A DNA stretch of 64,000 nucleotides. It comes from Lysobacterales bacterium (lineage in GTDB: Bacteria > Pseudomonadota > Gammaproteobacteria > Xanthomonadales > SZUA-5). How positions within the stretch are numbered: position 1 is the stretch's first letter; each line of letters starts with the position of its first letter. Made by a program: the position numbers and the translations under genes. The stretch covers positions 1 through 64,000 of the forward strand of contig JALHMH010000020.1 of NCBI GenBank assembly GCA_022844165.1. The letters are read 5' to 3'. Shown in pieces: positions 33,388 to 43,983 of this stretch. The notes beneath the pieces are model-generated. The model saw nothing but the letters and a program-made list of their open reading frames with translations. It was not told the DNA's origin and searched no databases.

Positions 33388-33660
33388 TCAGGGAAATTCG
33401 TCTGGATATGCTTCGCGACAGGTCATTGTGATGGTGGCGACGGGCCCCCCGTTGTAGCTCCAAGACCAGACCAAAATTCCGTCAGGGTTTCCTACGCACT
33501 CTAGTGGCAATCCCGCGGGTCCCGTCCACCCTGCGTCGCATGAGTTGCAGTCGTTGTGCCACCAGCCGAATTCTGGCGGCAGGTCGACAGCTAGTGCCGG
33601 AGCGGATGCAGCGGCGAGTAAAGTAATGGAAATGATTCGGCTCAACGCCTTGATTTTCAT
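33388..33660 (-). CDS. Small secreted cysteine-containing protein
   Basis: 90 residues. A clear signal peptide (MKIKALSRIISITLLAAASAPALA) leads to a mature peptide of about 66 residues with four cysteines (HNDCNSCDAGW, ECVG, TCREA) and many Trp/Gly, so it is probably disulfide-bonded in the periplasm or outside. GAGG lies seven bases before the ATG. It is upstream of and parallel to the Fic gene (90-base gap). No family recognised. Confidence 0.65.
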   Translation of the reverse strand: MKIKALSRIISITLLAAASAPALAVDLPPEFGWWHNDCNSCDAGWTGPAGLPLECVGNPDGILVWSWSYNGGPVATITMTCREAYPDEFP

Positions 33661-34118
33661 CTTCGAACCTCAGCAAATTTGGAAGTTAAGTTTCTCGATT
33701 ACGAGTCGAGCGCATGACTGAGCAGCTTTGCGCCGGATAGAACTAACGCGAACGCCGATTTGGGCGTACTATCTATTCGCGTGACGCCAGGCTGCTGGCA
33801 GTTACACGGACTAACGTCAGAAAATCGCTCACGGCGACGGAGCACTTCTCTGGCGATGGGGAATCCATCGAGAAGGGGAGTCGCCGCCGCCAATGGGGCG
33901 CAGCCACTGCTGATCGGTCGCCGAGAGGCGCCAGTCTGCCAAAAAGCCCGAAAGCTCAGATGAAACGATTATGGAACGGATCTAAGCAGCGTCGGTCGAC
34001 GAAAGCCCTGCAAACGACCCAACACATGGTTCTAAGTAACCGAACCTGCTGGCCGGGTCCGGATCTTTGACGAATTTGAGTGTTTGTCAGGATGCCTTGG
34101 TCGCCAACCGCGAACGAC
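33661..34118. other. Long intergenic region without a supported gene
   Basis: About 460 bases between the small secreted protein gene and sspB. Short frames on both strands (for example 33760-33963 forward) have no ribosome-binding site or domain and are not called. Nothing structural was recognised. Confidence 0.4.
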
Positions 34119-34553
34119 TCACTTCACGATACGCAAAGCCGGCCGTTCGCGGATAGGTTTATTGGTGTTCTCTTCGGGCGCCGATTCAGCTGGTTCGACA
34201 GTATCGGCAACGGCGTCTTCGGCCGGAAACATCATGCCCTGCCCGTTTTCTTGGGCATAAATCGCAAGCACTGCCGCCATGGGCACAATGACCTGATGAC
34301 TGATGCCGGAAAAACGCGCGTGGAAGCGGATGTCCTCCAGTCCCAGGTCTAGTCGATCGACCGCCCGCGGTGCAAGATTCAAGACCACCTGGCCATCTTT
34401 AATGGCCGAGGGTGGCACGCGAACGTGGGGGCGATTGGCATCGCACAACACATAAGGGGTGCAGCGGTTGTCGATGATCCAATCGTAGATCGCGCGGATC
34501 AAATACGGTTTGGTCGGCGTCATCTGGGCCGTATCGGCAGTCACGTCAGGCAT
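34119..34553 (-). CDS. sspB: ClpXP protease specificity-enhancing factor SspB
   Basis: 144 residues from the ATG at 34553; an ATG at 34523 gives the more usual SspB N terminus (MTPTKPYLIRAIYDWIIDN). SspB delivers ssrA-tagged and other substrates to ClpXP. The substrate-binding domain is recognisable: TPYVLCDANRPHVRVPPSAIKDGQVVLNLAP and IRFHARFSGISHQVIVPMAAVLAIYAQENGQGMMF. The acidic linker and basic-hydrophobic tail (RERPALRIVK) form the ClpX-binding end. It follows sspA directly, the standard gammaproteobacterial operon. clpX itself is 7 kb away in this window. Confidence 0.93.
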   Translation of the reverse strand: MPDVTADTAQMTPTKPYLIRAIYDWIIDNRCTPYVLCDANRPHVRVPPSAIKDGQVVLNLAPRAVDRLDLGLEDIRFHARFSGISHQVIVPMAAVLAIYAQENGQGMMFPAEDAVADTVEPAESAPEENTNKPIRERPALRIVK

Positions 34554-34556
34554 TCC

Positions 34557-35186
34557 TTAAGGGTTGAGCGTGCGTTCGGGTTCGGTGAGCGTGCGCTGAA
34601 AAAGCGGTGTTTGAAACAAACGCGTGGCGTAGGCATCGATACTGGGGCCTAGCTCCCTGAGCGCCAGACCAATACTGGGCAGGCGCCACAAAATTGGCAA
34701 GATCAGACTATCGCACCAACCTACCTCGTTGCTGAGAAAATATTTAGCTGCTTTGAACAGCGGATCGGCCTCTGCGAGGCTGGCCTTGAGCTGTGTTTTG
34801 GCCTTCTGCGCTGCACTCGAATTGCCGGTGCGAGCTCCATCCAGCGCATCGGACCATTCGCGCTCGATGCGATGCCCCGTCAACCGCATGCGCGCGCGGC
34901 CAATGGGATCGTTGGGCAAAAGTGGCGGATGCGGGAATCTCTCATCCAGGTATTCGGCAATGATGCGCGGTTCGTACAGCGTAATTTCGCGCTCCAGCAA
35001 CGCGGGTATCGTTAGCGAAGCGCCTGCGGTGCTCAATTCGCCAGGCAGCTGATCTCGTTCGACATAAACCACATCGTGCGGCAGGGCCTTCAAGCCCAAG
35101 ACAAAGCGCATCGTATGCGAGCGCTGACAGTCCAGCAGCGAATACAAGGTTAGCGCGCTGCGCGATCGTGGTCCCGGTGGCGACAT
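34557..35186 (-). CDS. sspA: Stringent starvation protein A (GST-fold)
   Basis: 209 residues from the ATG at 35186, with GGGGGAG about six bases upstream; other ATGs lie at 35192 and 35201. SspA binds RNA polymerase sigma-70 holoenzyme and tunes stress and stationary-phase transcription. It has an N-terminal thioredoxin-like domain (LTLYSLLDCQRSHTMRFVLGLK; IPALLEREITLYEPRIIAEYLDERFPHPPLLP) and an all-helical C-terminal domain. The catalytic Cys/Ser of true glutathione transferases is not conserved, as is normal for SspA. It precedes sspB with a three-base gap. Confidence 0.92.
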   Translation of the reverse strand: MSPPGPRSRSALTLYSLLDCQRSHTMRFVLGLKALPHDVVYVERDQLPGELSTAGASLTIPALLEREITLYEPRIIAEYLDERFPHPPLLPNDPIGRARMRLTGHRIEREWSDALDGARTGNSSAAQKAKTQLKASLAEADPLFKAAKYFLSNEVGWCDSLILPILWRLPSIGLALRELGPSIDAYATRLFQTPLFQRTLTEPERTLNP

Positions 35187-35309
35187 GCCCATCTCCCCCA
35201 AGCGGTCCCGGAGAGATTAGCGTGTCGATGCCGCACAATCCAGATCGCAGGAACAACAAGGCCGCCCAAAGGCGGCCCTGCTGCAAAACTTCGACGCTCG
35301 CCGGCCAGA

Positions 35310-38300
35310 TCAGAAGCGATAGCGGAAGCCCATTTGCACCGCCCAACGCGACTCACCGGTGCGATCACGACGCAGGAAGTCCTCCGGCGTTGCCAGCACG
35401 TCGTACACATACTGACCGCTAGCGTTGATGCCCGCAAAGTTGACAAAACTGCGCGCCTGACCACCGTTACCCTGGAAGCCAACCTCGTCGATTACGCCCC
35501 AGTCTTTGTTGATCAGGTTGCCGACGTTGAGGATGTCGAACCAGATCTCAGCTTTGTTGTCGGCAAAAAAGCCGGGGAGTTCTTGCGAGATGCGGATGTC
35601 GAAGTTGTGTACCCAAGGCGCAAAAAATTCGTTCCGCGGCACCGTTTGACCAATGAAGCCAGACAAGCCCAGGCTTTGGACCAGCTGGTCGTACACCGCG
35701 CGCTCCGCCGGATCAGTGAACGTCACCTGCGCAGCAGTTGGCAAGTACATCAGATCGTTGCCAGCCAAACCGTCGCCGTTCATATCGTTATTGAAGGTGA
35801 AGCTGTACGGCTTGCCTTCGCGACCCTCGTAGAACATCGCGAATTCGGTCTTATAGTTGTCGAAGAAGAAGTGGCGATAACTCATCGTCGCGGTGAAGCG
35901 ATCCTTGTTCACATATGGCGATCGCGATGCAACTTCTTCGTTGGGATTGAAGATCGAGCGGCTCGCCCAGTTGGAAATCGCGCGACTGGACGTGAGACCG
36001 TTGACCTCTTCCGCGTCGGTGTAAGCGTACGCCACCTGCGCGAAGATGTTGGACTCTTCGGTCATCGGCTTGGTCAACGAAACGGTGAAGTTTTCGCCGC
36101 GGCCTTTGTTGGTGTTGCGGGCCAGAAGCACTTCGCGGAATGCGGTATTTCGGCGCGAACGTGCCGTGCCGCCGAACACGCCATTGGTACCATAACGCGC
36201 CGGGTCGAACGTCGCCCAATACAAGTTGCGGCCGTCCAGACCGAGACGAGTCGGTGTGCCCAGATTCAGATGTTCATAGAACACCGCGTCTTCGACTTCC
36301 GTCAGGATCACTTCAGCCGATCCTACCAGACCCCACCACGGCAACTCATGTTCAACCGCAAGATTGCCCTTCCATACGGATGGCTGGTTCAGATCATCGG
36401 AGACAATGTCGACGTCTGCCGCCGGCGTACCGAATCGCGGCTGGTTGTTCGGATCAGGACTGAAGCCAGGACGTGTGGTCGGGCAGTTCGCCAGACCCGG
36501 CACGCTGCAGCCGAACACCGAAATAGTCAAGCCGTTGTTGGTGTAAGGATTGGACAGCCAGACGTTCGCCGCTGCACCTTGGAACAAACCAACACCGCCA
36601 CGCAGCTGCGTCGGACGTTCCGTGTCGAACGTGTAGTTAAACCCGAATCGTGGCTGGATGACATCGTTGCCATCAATGGTCTGATCGTTGCGAATGCCGA
36701 ATGCACTGAGAGCCGCCTGATTGAACGGCGGACGCTCGTCCGTACCTGGGGTGTCGATGCGGAACCCATACATCAAGGTCAAGTTCAGGTTGACGTTCCA
36801 CGTATCTTGAACGAACCAACCAACATTGGTAAGTTCAAAGTCCGCAGCCGCCGTCTCGGGAGCACCGCCTGTTGCGGCGCGATAGACGTATTCGCTGTAG
36901 ATACCGTTCCTGAAGTTTTGCGTGGCTGTTGCCGTCACCTGGTTATTGACTCGGGTGTCCGAGAACCGATACTGCCCAAAGTTCGATTCCAGGAACAAAT
37001 TGTAGATGTCGTTCGCTTCATAGTCGAAGCCAAATTTGAACGTGTGATCTCCCACAAAAATGTTACCTGCGCCAAATCCGTTGAACGTCTGGGTCTCCAG
37101 CACGTTCTGGTGCCGGAATTGTTCCGTTCCGAAACGGAAGTTGGCCGTACCGAAATCCACCTGGATCTGCGGTTGGTTTGCGAAGGTTCGCGGCGTGCTG
37201 AAGTAGTCGCGGTAAGACGCACGGAACTCGGTCGAAAATGAGTCGGTCCAATCGCTGAACAACTCGACGACATAGTTGTCGAATTCTTTCTCTTGTGTGT
37301 ACCAATAACTGGACAGGGAGAAGAAGTTGTTGCCGAAACCGGGCAGGATCGCTTCGGCTTGTTCGGTGCGGCTGAAGCGAAATGCTGCGCGGTGTTGGTC
37401 GCTGATGTTCCAATCGAAGCGCGCCAGCAAGGTCTCGACTTCGGTATCGATGTCGCTCGGGTTCAAGTCGCCTGGATTCAATCGATAGACGTTTCGTGCG
37501 ATATCGATCACTTCCTGGAGCTGTGCCGCACTAATACCGTTCGTCGCACGATTGAATGGGCCTGCGCTCAGATCGGGCGCCGGCGACTTCAGTTCGGACT
37601 TGTCGTAGTTGACAAAGAAGAACAGACGATCTTCGAGGATCGGTCCGCCCAGGGTGGCCCCGTAAGTGCGCTCGTTATCGAAACCCGCAAACTTCACGCC
37701 ACGATCATCTGTCTCACGCACCCAATCGGAATCGCGGTAGGTGCCATACACCGAGCCCGTGAACTCGTTGGTACCGGATTTGGTGACCGCATTGATGTTT
37801 GCGCCGGTATAACCACGCTGCGTGATGTCAAAATTCGCGATGTTCAACTGCACGGACTCGATGGCGTCGATCGAGATCGGCTGGCGAATCGTGGGCAGAT
37901 TGTTGGACTCAAGACCGAAAGTGTCGTTGGTGGACACCGAGTCGATGGTCACCGAGTTGTAGCGCGAATTCTGGCCGAGGGCGGAAATTTCGCCACGTTC
38001 TTTGTCGGTTTGCGAAATGCGCGGATCAAGGCGCGCGTAATCTTGCAAATCGCGACGGATGGACGGCAGTGCGTTGATGGTCTCGCGCGAAATATCCGTG
38101 CTCGCGCCCATACGCTCAGAAGAAAAGATATCGGACTGAGCGGAAGCGACAACTTCGACAGCCGTCATCTCAACGGTTTCCGGCTCGAGGTCGACGATCA
38201 GCGAAGCCGTTTCGCCGAGTGCCAGTGTTAAGTTATCGGTCGCCTCGCCTTGAAAACCATCGGCGGTCACAGTGACACGGAACGGACCGCCAACGCGCAA

Positions 38301-38525
38301 ACCAGTCGAACCATAACGCCCTTGTGCGTCGGTGATGATCGTGCGACGCGTGCCGGATGGCACGTGCAAAATGTCGACGGTTGCGCCGGCAATCGGACGC
38401 CCCTCGGCATCGGTAACGCGACCACTGAGTGCGGATGAGGTGTTTTGTGCGAATGCGATGTGCGAGGCCGAAAGGCCCAACAACACACCCAGGACCAACG
38501 CTTTGATCTGCGGCTTTCTTTTCAT
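35310..38525 (-). CDS. TonB-dependent receptor, Oar-like
   Basis: 1,071 residues from the ATG at 38525. It has a signal peptide (MKRKPQIKALVLGVLLGLSASHIAFA) and a carboxypeptidase-regulatory-like beta domain (SALSGRVTDAEGRPIAGATVDI). A plug follows (ISRETINALPSIRRDLQDYARLDPRIS), then a large 22-strand-type barrel ending in the aromatic RWAVQMGFRYRF. This layout is that of Oar-type outer-membrane transporters common in Xanthomonadales and Myxococcus, whose ligands are peptides or unknown. No clear TonB box is seen. It is monocistronic, with no substrate-specific enzymes or sigma/anti-sigma pair adjacent. Confidence 0.9.
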   Translation of the reverse strand: MKRKPQIKALVLGVLLGLSASHIAFAQNTSSALSGRVTDAEGRPIAGATVDILHVPSGTRRTIITDAQGRYGSTGLRVGGPFRVTVTADGFQGEATDNLTLALGETASLIVDLEPETVEMTAVEVVASAQSDIFSSERMGASTDISRETINALPSIRRDLQDYARLDPRISQTDKERGEISALGQNSRYNSVTIDSVSTNDTFGLESNNLPTIRQPISIDAIESVQLNIANFDITQRGYTGANINAVTKSGTNEFTGSVYGTYRDSDWVRETDDRGVKFAGFDNERTYGATLGGPILEDRLFFFVNYDKSELKSPAPDLSAGPFNRATNGISAAQLQEVIDIARNVYRLNPGDLNPSDIDTEVETLLARFDWNISDQHRAAFRFSRTEQAEAILPGFGNNFFSLSSYWYTQEKEFDNYVVELFSDWTDSFSTEFRASYRDYFSTPRTFANQPQIQVDFGTANFRFGTEQFRHQNVLETQTFNGFGAGNIFVGDHTFKFGFDYEANDIYNLFLESNFGQYRFSDTRVNNQVTATATQNFRNGIYSEYVYRAATGGAPETAAADFELTNVGWFVQDTWNVNLNLTLMYGFRIDTPGTDERPPFNQAALSAFGIRNDQTIDGNDVIQPRFGFNYTFDTERPTQLRGGVGLFQGAAANVWLSNPYTNNGLTISVFGCSVPGLANCPTTRPGFSPDPNNQPRFGTPAADVDIVSDDLNQPSVWKGNLAVEHELPWWGLVGSAEVILTEVEDAVFYEHLNLGTPTRLGLDGRNLYWATFDPARYGTNGVFGGTARSRRNTAFREVLLARNTNKGRGENFTVSLTKPMTEESNIFAQVAYAYTDAEEVNGLTSSRAISNWASRSIFNPNEEVASRSPYVNKDRFTATMSYRHFFFDNYKTEFAMFYEGREGKPYSFTFNNDMNGDGLAGNDLMYLPTAAQVTFTDPAERAVYDQLVQSLGLSGFIGQTVPRNEFFAPWVHNFDIRISQELPGFFADNKAEIWFDILNVGNLINKDWGVIDEVGFQGNGGQARSFVNFAGINASGQYVYDVLATPEDFLRRDRTGESRWAVQMGFRYRF

Positions 38526-38695
38526 GATGACGGATGCCTGACTTTGACGTACGGGTTGACTCACTCCCATGACTTCGCACACGAGGCGTGCCGAACAAGT
38601 GTCGGGGAGGAATTAAGGGGAGTTTAACAGCGGCAGATGACGGTTTGGTAACAAGCCCCTTGACTGTCATTCAGCCAGAAGTCCTGGATTGACGG

Positions 38696-39154
38696 TCAAA
38701 ACAGCCCGGACGTCAGACCGAACGCGAGGGTTGCGCCCAATTCTTCACAGTTCTGACGATTCAGCTCGATCTGATCGCTGGGCACGATTGAAGCTTCTTG
38801 TACTTTCTTGAGCCCAAGTCCTCGGGCAATACGCTCGATCCCTTGAACCGCACCCTGGCCGTCCTGTCCCGCGACGACGACGCAGGCATAGGGTCTTCCG
38901 GCAAGCCGATCGCCGATCGGGTAATACGCGCGTTCGAACAGGTCTTTGAGCATCCCGCTCATGCCACCAAAACACTCCGGTGTTGCGAACAAATAGCCGT
39001 GAGCCGCCAGCAGGTCATCTACGCTTGTTGCGGCGGCGCGTTGGCAATGAACCTCGATTTCCAAACACGTTTGCGCACCTGCCATCGCGGCGGAGGCCAG
39101 CGCTTCCGTGCGCCAGCCATGACTGTGATAGACAATCAACAATCGCGATTGCAT
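38696..39154 (-). CDS. Flavodoxin-family protein
   Basis: 152 residues from the ATG at 39154 (MQSRLLIVYHSHGWRTEALASAAM); a GTG at 39172, three bases after the lon stop, is an alternative start. The phosphate-binding loop YHSHGWRTE and later segments GYLFATPECFGGMSGMLKDLFERAYYP and VVVAGQDGQGAVQGIERIARGLGLK match FMN-binding flavodoxin-like/NAD(P)H-FMN reductase folds. It lies immediately downstream of lon in the same direction and may be transcribed with it. Electron partner unknown. Confidence 0.78.
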   Translation of the reverse strand: MQSRLLIVYHSHGWRTEALASAAMAGAQTCLEIEVHCQRAAATSVDDLLAAHGYLFATPECFGGMSGMLKDLFERAYYPIGDRLAGRPYACVVVAGQDGQGAVQGIERIARGLGLKKVQEASIVPSDQIELNRQNCEELGATLAFGLTSGLF

Positions 39155-39175
39155 CACACTGCCGATCGCCACGCC

Positions 39176-41659
39176 TCAGTGACGCACGAGACCCGTCGCA
39201 CTTTCGCCCGCCGGCGCCTGTTCAGCTGTTGGCGATTCCACGGGCCTCGGCTGAGGTTGTCCGGCGAGTGCGATCTCCAAGACCTCATCGATCCACTTGA
39301 CGGGACGTATGTCCAGATCGCCCGTGACGTTGGCGGGGATATCGGCCAGGTCCTTTCGATTATCGTCTGGGATCAGAACCGTCTTGATGCCGCCGCGATG
39401 GGCCGCCAACAGCTTTTCTTTTAGTCCGCCGATCGGCAAGACGCGGCCCCGCAACGTGATCTCCCCAGTCATCGCCACCGAGGACTTAACCGGAATCTTG
39501 GTGAGCGCCGACACCAGGGCCGTGCACATGCCGATACCAGCGCTTGGCCCGTCTTTGGGCGTAGCGCCTTCCGGTACATGCACATGGATATCCAGTTTCT
39601 GGTGGAACTCTGGGTCGATACCCAGACTCACCGAGCGTGCTCGCACGACCGAAAGTGCCGCTTGCACGGACTCCTGCATGACTTCCCCGAGCTTGCCGGT
39701 TTGAGTCAACTTACCTTTGCCCGGAACAATTGCAGCCTCAATGCTCAGAATTTCGCCGCCGACCTCAGTCCAGGCAAGACCGGTGACCAGGCCTACTTCG
39801 TCCTTTTCTTCGGCAAGGCCGTACTGAAAACGACGCACGCCAAGGAATTTATCAAGATTTTTGCTTTGCACCAGCACCGTTTTCGCGGCCTTTTCGCTCT
39901 TCTGTGCCTTATCGACCTTCGCTTTCGACAGACGTACTTTGCGCGACTTGCCCTCTTTGAGCGACAGCTCTTTGACGGCTTTCCGGCAAATTTTGCTGAT
40001 TTCGCGTTCGAGGTTTCTGACGCCAGCCTCGCGTGTGTAGTAACGGATGATGTCGATGATCGCCTCGTCAGCGACCTGGATCTCGTTGGGCTTCAGACCA
40101 TTGGCCTTCACCTGCTTGCCCAGCAGATATCGCTTGGCAATCGCCAGCTTTTCGTCTTCGGTATAGCCGGGGATACGAATAACCTCCATGCGATCCAGCA
40201 ACGGCCCCGGAATGTTCAATGAGTTGGCGGTCCCGATGAACATGACCTCCGACAGATCGAGATCGACTTCTAGATAGTGATCGTTAAAGGTGTGATTCTG
40301 CTCGGGATCCAGGACTTCGAGCAAAGCCGAGGACGGATCGCCGCGAAAATCCATCGACATTTTGTCGAGCTCATCCAGCATGAACAGCGGATTCTTGCTC
40401 TTAACCTTGCTCAGGTTCTGAACGATGCGGCCCGGCAAGGACCCGATGTAGGTCCTGCGATGGCCGCGAATTTCGGCCTCGTCGCGCACGCCACCTAAGG
40501 AAATACGCGCAAACTTTCGTCCCGTTGCGCGTGCGATGGATTGACCAAGCGACGTTTTGCCAACGCCTGGTGGGCCAACCAGACACAGGATGGGCCCTTT
40601 CATGCGTTTGACGCGTTGTTGAACCGCCAGATACTCGAGAATGCGTTCTTTGACCTTTTCCAGACCAAAGTGGTCTTCGTCGAGCACCTTTTCCGCCTCG
40701 GCGAGGTTCTTTCGGATGCGCGTTCTCGCGCTCCAGGGCACATTGGCCAACCAGTCGATGTAGTTGCGAACGACGGTAGCCTCAGCGGCCATCGGCGACA
40801 TCATCTTGAGTTTGTTCAACTCGGCGCGTGCTTTGGCCGCCACGGGTTTGGGCATCCCGGCCTTTTCGATGCGCCGCGCCAATTCGTCCATCTCGGATGG
40901 CGCTTCGTCCAAATCGCCGAGTTCCTTCTGAATGGCCTTCATCTGCTCATTCAAGTAGTACTCGCGCTGGCTCTTCTCCATCTGCGTCTTGACGCGACCT
41001 CGGATGCGTTTCTCGATCTGCAGGACGTCAATTTCGGCGTCAACAGCAGCGATCAGCATTTCCAGGCGTTGACCAACTCCCGCGGTTTCCAGCAGCGACT
41101 GCTTATCGCCCATTTTGATCGACAAATGCGCGGCGATGGTATCGGCGAGGCGCGAGGGGTCATCGATTGCGTTCAACGTTGCCAAAAGCTCAGGCGGAAT
41201 CTTGCGGTTGAGCTTGACCAACTGCTCGAACTGACTCAACAAAGTCCGCGCTACCACCTCCACTTCACGTGGCTCGCGATCCATCTCCGACTCAACGACA
41301 ACGGGAACCGCGCGATAAATGCCCTGGGATTCACCGACGCCGGTTATCATGACGCGGCGCAAGCCCTCCACCAGCAACTTCACTGTGCCGTCTGGAAGCT
41401 TCAGCAACTGCAGAATCGTGGCATGCGTACCCATCTCATACAAATCGGCCGGCGCCGGATCGTCGACTTCCGGGAGTCGCTGCGACACCAGCAGAATCTG
41501 CTTGTCGGCGTCCATCGCAAATTCCAAAGCACGCATCGAACGCTCGCGGCCTACAAACAGCGGAATGACCATGTGTGGATACACCACGACATCTCGCAGC
41601 GGGAGTATCGGCAGGCTGCGTTCATGGCGGCCAAAATCGAGTCGGGAGCTGGCGGGCAT
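39176..41659 (-). CDS. lon: ATP-dependent Lon protease
   Basis: About 827 residues from the ATG at 41659; a GTG at 41701 would add 14. It has an N-terminal LON substrate-binding domain ([24 protein letters not shown]), a coiled-coil linker and an AAA+ module (Walker [12 protein letters not shown], Walker [15 protein letters not shown]). The C-terminal S16 protease has catalytic Ser in [11 protein letters not shown] and Lys about 43 residues on ([14 protein letters not shown]). Lon removes damaged proteins and specific regulators in the cytoplasm. An insertion of Lys/Ala-rich sequence ([18 protein letters not shown]) sits between AAA+ and protease domains. It follows clpX, and both are probably RpoH-dependent. 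Confidence 0.95.
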   Translation of the reverse strand: MPASSRLDFGRHERSLPILPLRDVVVYPHMVIPLFVGRERSMRALEFAMDADKQILLVSQRLPEVDDPAPADLYEMGTHATILQLLKLPDGTVKLLVEGLRRVMITGVGESQGIYRAVPVVVESEMDREPREVEVVARTLLSQFEQLVKLNRKIPPELLATLNAIDDPSRLADTIAAHLSIKMGDKQSLLETAGVGQRLEMLIAAVDAEIDVLQIEKRIRGRVKTQMEKSQREYYLNEQMKAIQKELGDLDEAPSEMDELARRIEKAGMPKPVAAKARAELNKLKMMSPMAAEATVVRNYIDWLANVPWSARTRIRKNLAEAEKVLDEDHFGLEKVKERILEYLAVQQRVKRMKGPILCLVGPPGVGKTSLGQSIARATGRKFARISLGGVRDEAEIRGHRRTYIGSLPGRIVQNLSKVKSKNPLFMLDELDKMSMDFRGDPSSALLEVLDPEQNHTFNDHYLEVDLDLSEVMFIGTANSLNIPGPLLDRMEVIRIPGYTEDEKLAIAKRYLLGKQVKANGLKPNEIQVADEAIIDIIRYYTREAGVRNLEREISKICRKAVKELSLKEGKSRKVRLSKAKVDKAQKSEKAAKTVLVQSKNLDKFLGVRRFQYGLAEEKDEVGLVTGLAWTEVGGEILSIEAAIVPGKGKLTQTGKLGEVMQESVQAALSVVRARSVSLGIDPEFHQKLDIHVHVPEGATPKDGPSAGIGMCTALVSALTKIPVKSSVAMTGEITLRGRVLPIGGLKEKLLAAHRGGIKTVLIPDDNRKDLADIPANVTGDLDIRPVKWIDEVLEIALAGQPQPRPVESPTAEQAPAGESATGLVRH

Positions 41660-41818
41660 ATTTTTTCTGATCTTGAAGGTTACCGCGGTGAAATGCGGCA
41701 CGATAGGAAAGAAGTCAAGGGATGCAAGGCTCGCTGTCAGTGAGCAGGGCAGCGGCCAGGGTCACGGGTCTGGACGGCGACGCATTTGCCCCGACGGCGC
41801 TCGCTTTCGCAAATGGAA

Positions 41819-43093
41819 CTATTGTCCTGACGCCAATGCCTGTTGCACTGCACCGCCGTCATAGATCAGATAAGGCTCGGCGTTGCCATTAATGACGGCT
41901 TCGTCAACGACGATCTTGCTGACCGACTGCATCGACGGCAAATCGTACATCGTATCGAGCAAAACCTGCTCGACGATCGTACGCAGGCCGCGCGCGCCGG
42001 TTTTTCGATCAAGCGCTTTGCGTGAAATTGCGCCTAGCGCATCGGGACGAAATTCGAGATCGACCCCTTCCATCTCGAACAAACGCTTGAACTGTTTCAC
42101 CAGCGCGTTCTTGGGTTCCGACAGAATGCGCACCAAAGCCGCCTCGTCAAGTTCTTCGAGCGTCGCCACAACCGGCAGACGACCGACGAATTCCGGAATC
42201 AAACCGTAGCGAATCAGGTCCTCAGGCTCGACATCCTGAAGTACCTGCCCGACGTTGCGTTTGCTGGAGGTGGAGCGCACATCCGCCGAAAAGCCGATGC
42301 CGGTATGCGTCGACCGCGCCTGGATCACTTTTTCCAATCCGGCGAAGGCACCGCCGCAAATGAACAGGATGTTTTTCGTATCCACCTGCAGAAACTCCTG
42401 CTGGGGATGTTTGCGTCCGCCTTGCGGTGGCACCGATGCGACCGTGCCTTCGATCAACTTCAGCAGCGCCTGCTGCACGCCTTCGCCGGAGACATCGCGG
42501 GTAATCGAAGGGTTTTCGCTCTTGCGCGAAATCTTATCGATCTCATCGATATAGACGATGCCCGTCTGTGCCTTTTCGACATCGTAATCGCACTTCTGAA
42601 GCAACTTCTGAATGATGTTCTCGACGTCTTCGCCGACATAGCCCGCTTCGGTCAACGTCGTTGCATCGGCAATGGTGAACGGCACATTCAGCAGGCGCGC
42701 CAACGTCTCCGCGAGCAAGGTTTTGCCCGAACCGGTAGGTCCGATCAGCAGGATATTCGATTTAGCCAGCTCCACTTCGTCGCCGCGCTGGCGCGATTCC
42801 AATCGCTTGTAATGATTGTGCACCGCTACCGAGAGAATTTTTTTGGCTCGCTGCTGGCCGATCACGTATTGATCGAGCACCTCAAGAATCTCGCGTGGCT
42901 TCGGCAGGCTGGATCGCCCCGCTTGAGCTTTGTCTTCGAGTTCCTCGCGGATGATGTCGTTGCACAGCTCAACGCACTCATCGCAGATAAAGACACTGGG
43001 GCCTGCGATCAGCTTGCGCACCTCATGCTGGCTCTTTCCGCAAAACGAGCAATACAGCACTTTTCCGCCATCACCACGTCGATCATCCGACAT
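41819..43093 (-). CDS. clpX: ATP-dependent Clp protease ATP-binding subunit ClpX
   Basis: 424 residues from the ATG at 43093, the standard length. It has an N-terminal four-cysteine zinc finger ([18 protein letters not shown]), Walker [24 protein letters not shown] pore region, Walker [10 protein letters not shown], and the ClpP-docking IGF-like loop (HTGIGFSAD). ClpX unfolds tagged proteins for ClpP. The usual clpP gene is absent upstream; instead a cytochrome c fusion gene lies there. The order clpX-lon is conserved. SspB, its adaptor, is encoded in the same window. Confidence 0.95.
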   Translation of the reverse strand: MSDDRRGDGGKVLYCSFCGKSQHEVRKLIAGPSVFICDECVELCNDIIREELEDKAQAGRSSLPKPREILEVLDQYVIGQQRAKKILSVAVHNHYKRLESRQRGDEVELAKSNILLIGPTGSGKTLLAETLARLLNVPFTIADATTLTEAGYVGEDVENIIQKLLQKCDYDVEKAQTGIVYIDEIDKISRKSENPSITRDVSGEGVQQALLKLIEGTVASVPPQGGRKHPQQEFLQVDTKNILFICGGAFAGLEKVIQARSTHTGIGFSADVRSTSSKRNVGQVLQDVEPEDLIRYGLIPEFVGRLPVVATLEELDEAALVRILSEPKNALVKQFKRLFEMEGVDLEFRPDALGAISRKALDRKTGARGLRTIVEQVLLDTMYDLPSMQSVSKIVVDEAVINGNAEPYLIYDGGAVQQALASGQ

Positions 43094-43224
43094 TCGCACG
43101 AACTCATTCTTCGCCCATTTACAGGGCAGACGATTTGAGAATAGCAGGGTTTTCAGATGACGTTGCCTAACGCCACAGGTGTTCACAAACCCAGTCGTTT
43201 GCTGCCGGATTCTGCAACCGGACT

Positions 43225-43860
43225 TCAAAAGGCGAAGCGCTGCATTGATTTGCTGTAAGCGACGCCGTTGAGGTCAAACGTCAACACGCCGCTCTCTCGA
43301 TCGGCGAATATCAATGAGAACGTGCCGACTTGAGCCGTGGCGACTGACGCTGGATCAAACCCCATCGGCGGGAACCCGCTGGCCGTGGACCTCAGCAAAG
43401 TCCCACGCATCTCCAGCGGACTGACCCAGTTCACGCCTGTCATCAGCAGCCACAGCGGCTTGCGATCCGCGTCATAAATGTATAGCGTGCCGGCGACGCG
43501 CGCGTTCGGCCGATGCGTAAGATGCATTCCCCAACCCGCTTCGGCTGGCATCCACCACAAATCGGTGAAGTCGATTCCTGGTGCCCAAAGATATTGCAGC
43601 GGCGATCGCAAGTACGCCTCGACGTCCAGGATCTGCGGCTCAGGCAGATTGACCTTGACCATCGCAGGTATGTTGGCCAGTGCGCCGCGAATTCTGTCCG
43701 CGCTGAATCCGGTGATATTCGGCGTACCGTTTTGACGCTCCTGTGGCGGGCTGCCATGGCAGCGCGCGCAGGTTTGTTCGTACCAGAACTTACCGGCAAC
43801 CGGATCTGCCGCATGGGCTGCTGCGGCAAGAAGAAGAATCAAGGACAGGATCAGACGCAT
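43225..43860 (-). CDS. Periplasmic cytochrome c domain fused to a GWG-type beta domain
   Basis: 211 residues from the ATG at 43860, with GGAGG five bases upstream. After a signal peptide ([17 protein letters not shown]) comes a short cytochrome c domain: [13 protein letters not shown] is a CxxCH haem site, and the Met ligand may be in [11 protein letters not shown]. It is followed directly by a beta-rich domain starting [20 protein letters not shown] and containing [16 protein letters not shown] associate that WWxPxExGWG repeat type with exported Xanthomonadales/Burkholderiales proteins. The combination of both in one polypeptide is unusual. It sits in the clpP position upstream of clpX but is unrelated to Clp. 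Confidence 0.75.
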   Translation of the reverse strand: MRLILSLILLLAAAAHAADPVAGKFWYEQTCARCHGSPPQERQNGTPNITGFSADRIRGALANIPAMVKVNLPEPQILDVEAYLRSPLQYLWAPGIDFTDLWWMPAEAGWGMHLTHRPNARVAGTLYIYDADRKPLWLLMTGVNWVSPLEMRGTLLRSTASGFPPMGFDPASVATAQVGTFSLIFADRESGVLTFDLNGVAYSKSMQRFAF

Positions 43861-43983
43861 GCCAACCTCCAACTGGACGCTGGACAATCATCACGCGGTC
43901 GCGTTGCAATCCAATGACTGCGCTCAGAGCGGGCTTTGTCAGGGGCGCCTATACTCGTCGGCCCTTTTGTGAATCGCCAGCCA

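Noticed and set aside
33699-33963. Short ORFs on both strands in the gap before sspB
   Set aside because: No ribosome-binding site, no signal or domain, and both strands equally open.
35334-37241. 635-codon forward ORF antisense to the TonB receptor
   Set aside because: Its length comes from GC-rich codon bias of the opposite strand; the receptor has signal peptide, plug and barrel features, the antisense has none.
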